The position numbers were made by a program, and so were the translations under genes. This document shows, in pieces, positions 7,690 to 8,721 of a stretch of 8,721 nt of DNA. How positions within the stretch are numbered: position 1 is the first letter of the stretch; each line of letters opens with the position of its first letter. This DNA is from SKLM01 sp964421785. GTDB lineage: Bacteria > Chloroflexota > Anaerolineae > B4-G1. Location: contig CAYQZG010000162.1 of assembly GCA_964421785.1 (NCBI GenBank), forward strand, positions 1-8,721, read 5' to 3'. The notes below the pieces were generated by a model. It did no database searches, was not told the origin of the DNA, and saw only the letters and a program-made list of their open reading frames with translations.

Positions 7690-8589
7690 ATGGTAACACC
7701 TCCCGCCAACGTACCTTCGGCCCGCAGAGAGCGTCTGCGGGCCGACCTGTTGCTGCTGCTGGTCGCCCTGGTGTGGGGAGGCGCCTTTGTGGCGCAGCGG
7801 CTCGGCATGGAGCAGGTGGGGCCCTTCGCCTTCAACGCCACGCGCTTCACCGTCGGCGCGCTCACGCTGATCCCGATCCTCGGCTGGCAGCGCCTGCGCG
7901 CCATGCCGCGGGACGAGCTGCGCCGCGGCGCACTGCTGGGCCTGCTGCTCTTCACCGCCGCCTCGCTTCAGCAGATCGGCCTGATCTGGACCACGGCCGG
8001 CAAGGCGGGCTTCATCACCGGCCTCTACGTCGTCATCGTGCCGCTGCTCCTGGCCGTGGTATGGCGGGAGTGGGCCGGCTGGAGCAGCTGGCTCGGCGCG
8101 GGGCTGGCGACCGCGGGCCTGTTCCTGTTGAGCGTGCGGGCTACGCAGAACGACTTTCGCCTGGCGCCGGGGGATGGCTGGGTCCTGGGCAGCGCGGTGG
8201 TATGGGCGCTGCACGTCATCGCCATCGGGCGGATCGCGCCGGGGCGGGACCCGCTGCGGCTGGCGCTGGTCCAGTTCATCGTCTGCGCGCTGTTGAGCTT
8301 CGCCGCATCGCTGATCCTGGAGCCGGCGACCTGGGCGGGGCTCCTCCTGGCCGTGCCGGCCGTCCTGTACGCCGGCATCATATCCATCGGCCTGGGATAC
8401 ACCGGGCAGGTGGTGGCCCAGCGACACACCCAGTCGACCCACGCCGCCATCATCCTCAGCCTGGAGTCGCTCTTCGCCGCCCTGTTCGGCCGGTTGATGC
8501 TGGGGGAGGCCCTCTCGCCCCAGCAGTCGGTGGGCTGCGGGCTGATGCTGGCCGGCATGCTGCTGGCGCAGATACCGACCAAGTCGTAA
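7690..8589 (+). CDS. EamA-family (drug/metabolite transporter) membrane protein
   Basis: Integral membrane transporter of 299 residues with about ten hydrophobic segments (roughly 18-36, 47-65, 78-95, 104-125, 133-149, 163-180, 189-210, 218-238, 250-270, 276-296). They are arranged as two similar five-helix halves, as expected for a DMT superfamily EamA protein. Family features include VWGGAFVAQRLG (28-39) in the first helix region, ATRFTVGAL (50-58), and ESLFAALFGRLMLGE (259-273) in the second half with its conserved E...GE pattern. Members export amino acids, metabolites or drugs; the substrate here is unknown. The start at 7690 is the only plausible one in frame after the permease stop; only a weak AGAG (7685-7688) precedes it. 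The gene is in the same frame as the permease, separated from its TGA by 15 codons. A functional link to the exporter is not evident beyond adjacency. Confidence 0.92.
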   Translation: MVTPPANVPSARRERLRADLLLLLVALVWGGAFVAQRLGMEQVGPFAFNATRFTVGALTLIPILGWQRLRAMPRDELRRGALLGLLLFTAASLQQIGLIWTTAGKAGFITGLYVVIVPLLLAVVWREWAGWSSWLGAGLATAGLFLLSVRATQNDFRLAPGDGWVLGSAVVWALHVIAIGRIAPGRDPLRLALVQFIVCALLSFAASLILEPATWAGLLLAVPAVLYAGIISIGLGYTGQVVAQRHTQSTHAAIILSLESLFAALFGRLMLGEALSPQQSVGCGLMLAGMLLAQIPTKS

Positions 8590-8718
8590 CCTTCCCGAAA
8601 GCTAAAGGGGTGCACAAGCACACCCAGACATCGCCCCTAAGCGAGCTCTCAACCCGGATCCATCGCCTCCAAAAGCTTTCGGGAAGGTGGCGACCCAGCG
8701 CTAACCTTCCCGAAAGCT
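8589..8718. repeat. Three copies of a 15-nt repeat (direct, inverted, direct) at the right edge
   Basis: ACCTTCCCGAAAGCT occurs at 8589-8603 and 8704-8718 and as its reverse complement at 8674-8688. The direct copies extend to a 20-nt identity (8587-8606 and 8702-8721) with a 115-bp period, overlapping the EamA TAA stop. The inverted and last copies could form a perfect 15-bp stem with a 15-nt loop. The first and inverted copies bound a 100-bp segment (8589-8688) with terminal inverted repeats. Inside it GTGC (8610-8613) and GCAC (8618-8621) form a small hairpin with loop ACAA. No coding potential is convincing here. It may be a dispersed palindromic or MITE-like repeat cluster continuing past the window, and may also protect the EamA mRNA 3' end. 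Confidence 0.75.
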
Positions 8719-8721
8719 AAA

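Noticed and set aside
7641..8720. Plus-strand 359-codon frame open to near the window end
   Set aside because: It overlaps the EamA gene in another frame and reads as low-complexity Ala/Arg/Gly/Pro. The EamA frame has clear membrane helices and family motifs.
8587..8721. CRISPR-like array at the right edge
   Set aside because: The period is 115 bp, one copy is inverted, and only three copies are seen. No cas gene is in the window.

Overview
This is a GC-rich bacterial window with short intergenic spaces. It carries one minus-strand housekeeping gene, then a divergent plus-strand export operon, then a separate transporter gene. Split MacB-type ATPase and permease genes, an FtsH with a short N-terminus and dispersed extragenic palindromes would fit Chloroflexota (Anaerolineae or Caldilineae-like). 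That is an impression from style, not a phylogenetic result; there is no rRNA or other marker here.

Layout: 1-158 is non-coding and holds two related 16-nt repeats, one a 15-nt palindrome. The membrane AAA+ zinc protease FtsH lies at 159-2144 (minus). The divergent intergenic region (2145-2595) holds a likely ftsH promoter, a 48-bp tandem repeat of about 1.5 units, a perfect-consensus sigma70 promoter reading right (TTGACA, 16 bp, TATAAT), a cluster of operator-like repeats around and after the predicted transcription start, and a 9-bp GC hairpin abutting the ribosome binding site. A four-gene operon follows: two tandem paralogous HlyD/MacA-like adaptors (2596-4020 and 4035-5543), a MacB/LolD-type ATPase (5540-6397) and a MacB/FtsX-type permease (6394-7644). 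The last two junctions are 4-nt ATGA overlaps. After 45 nt comes an EamA-family (DMT) transporter (7690-8589). The last 135 bases hold three copies of a 15-nt sequence, one inverted, and the pattern runs to the window edge.

How it fits together: ATPase and permease should form an ATP-driven mechanotransmission-type exporter in the cytoplasmic membrane. The anchored adaptors would form the extracytoplasmic tube or gate. The substrate cannot be told from sequence. The notable point is that one ATPase/permease pair is served by two adaptors that differ mainly at the coiled-coil hairpin tip, where the second carries a 28-residue net insertion with the protein's only two cysteines. The operator-like repeats suggest inducible control, but no regulator gene lies in the window.

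Nothing here amounts to a clearly undescribed system. The best leads are the asymmetric two-adaptor exporter, its control region, and the structured repeats at the right edge.
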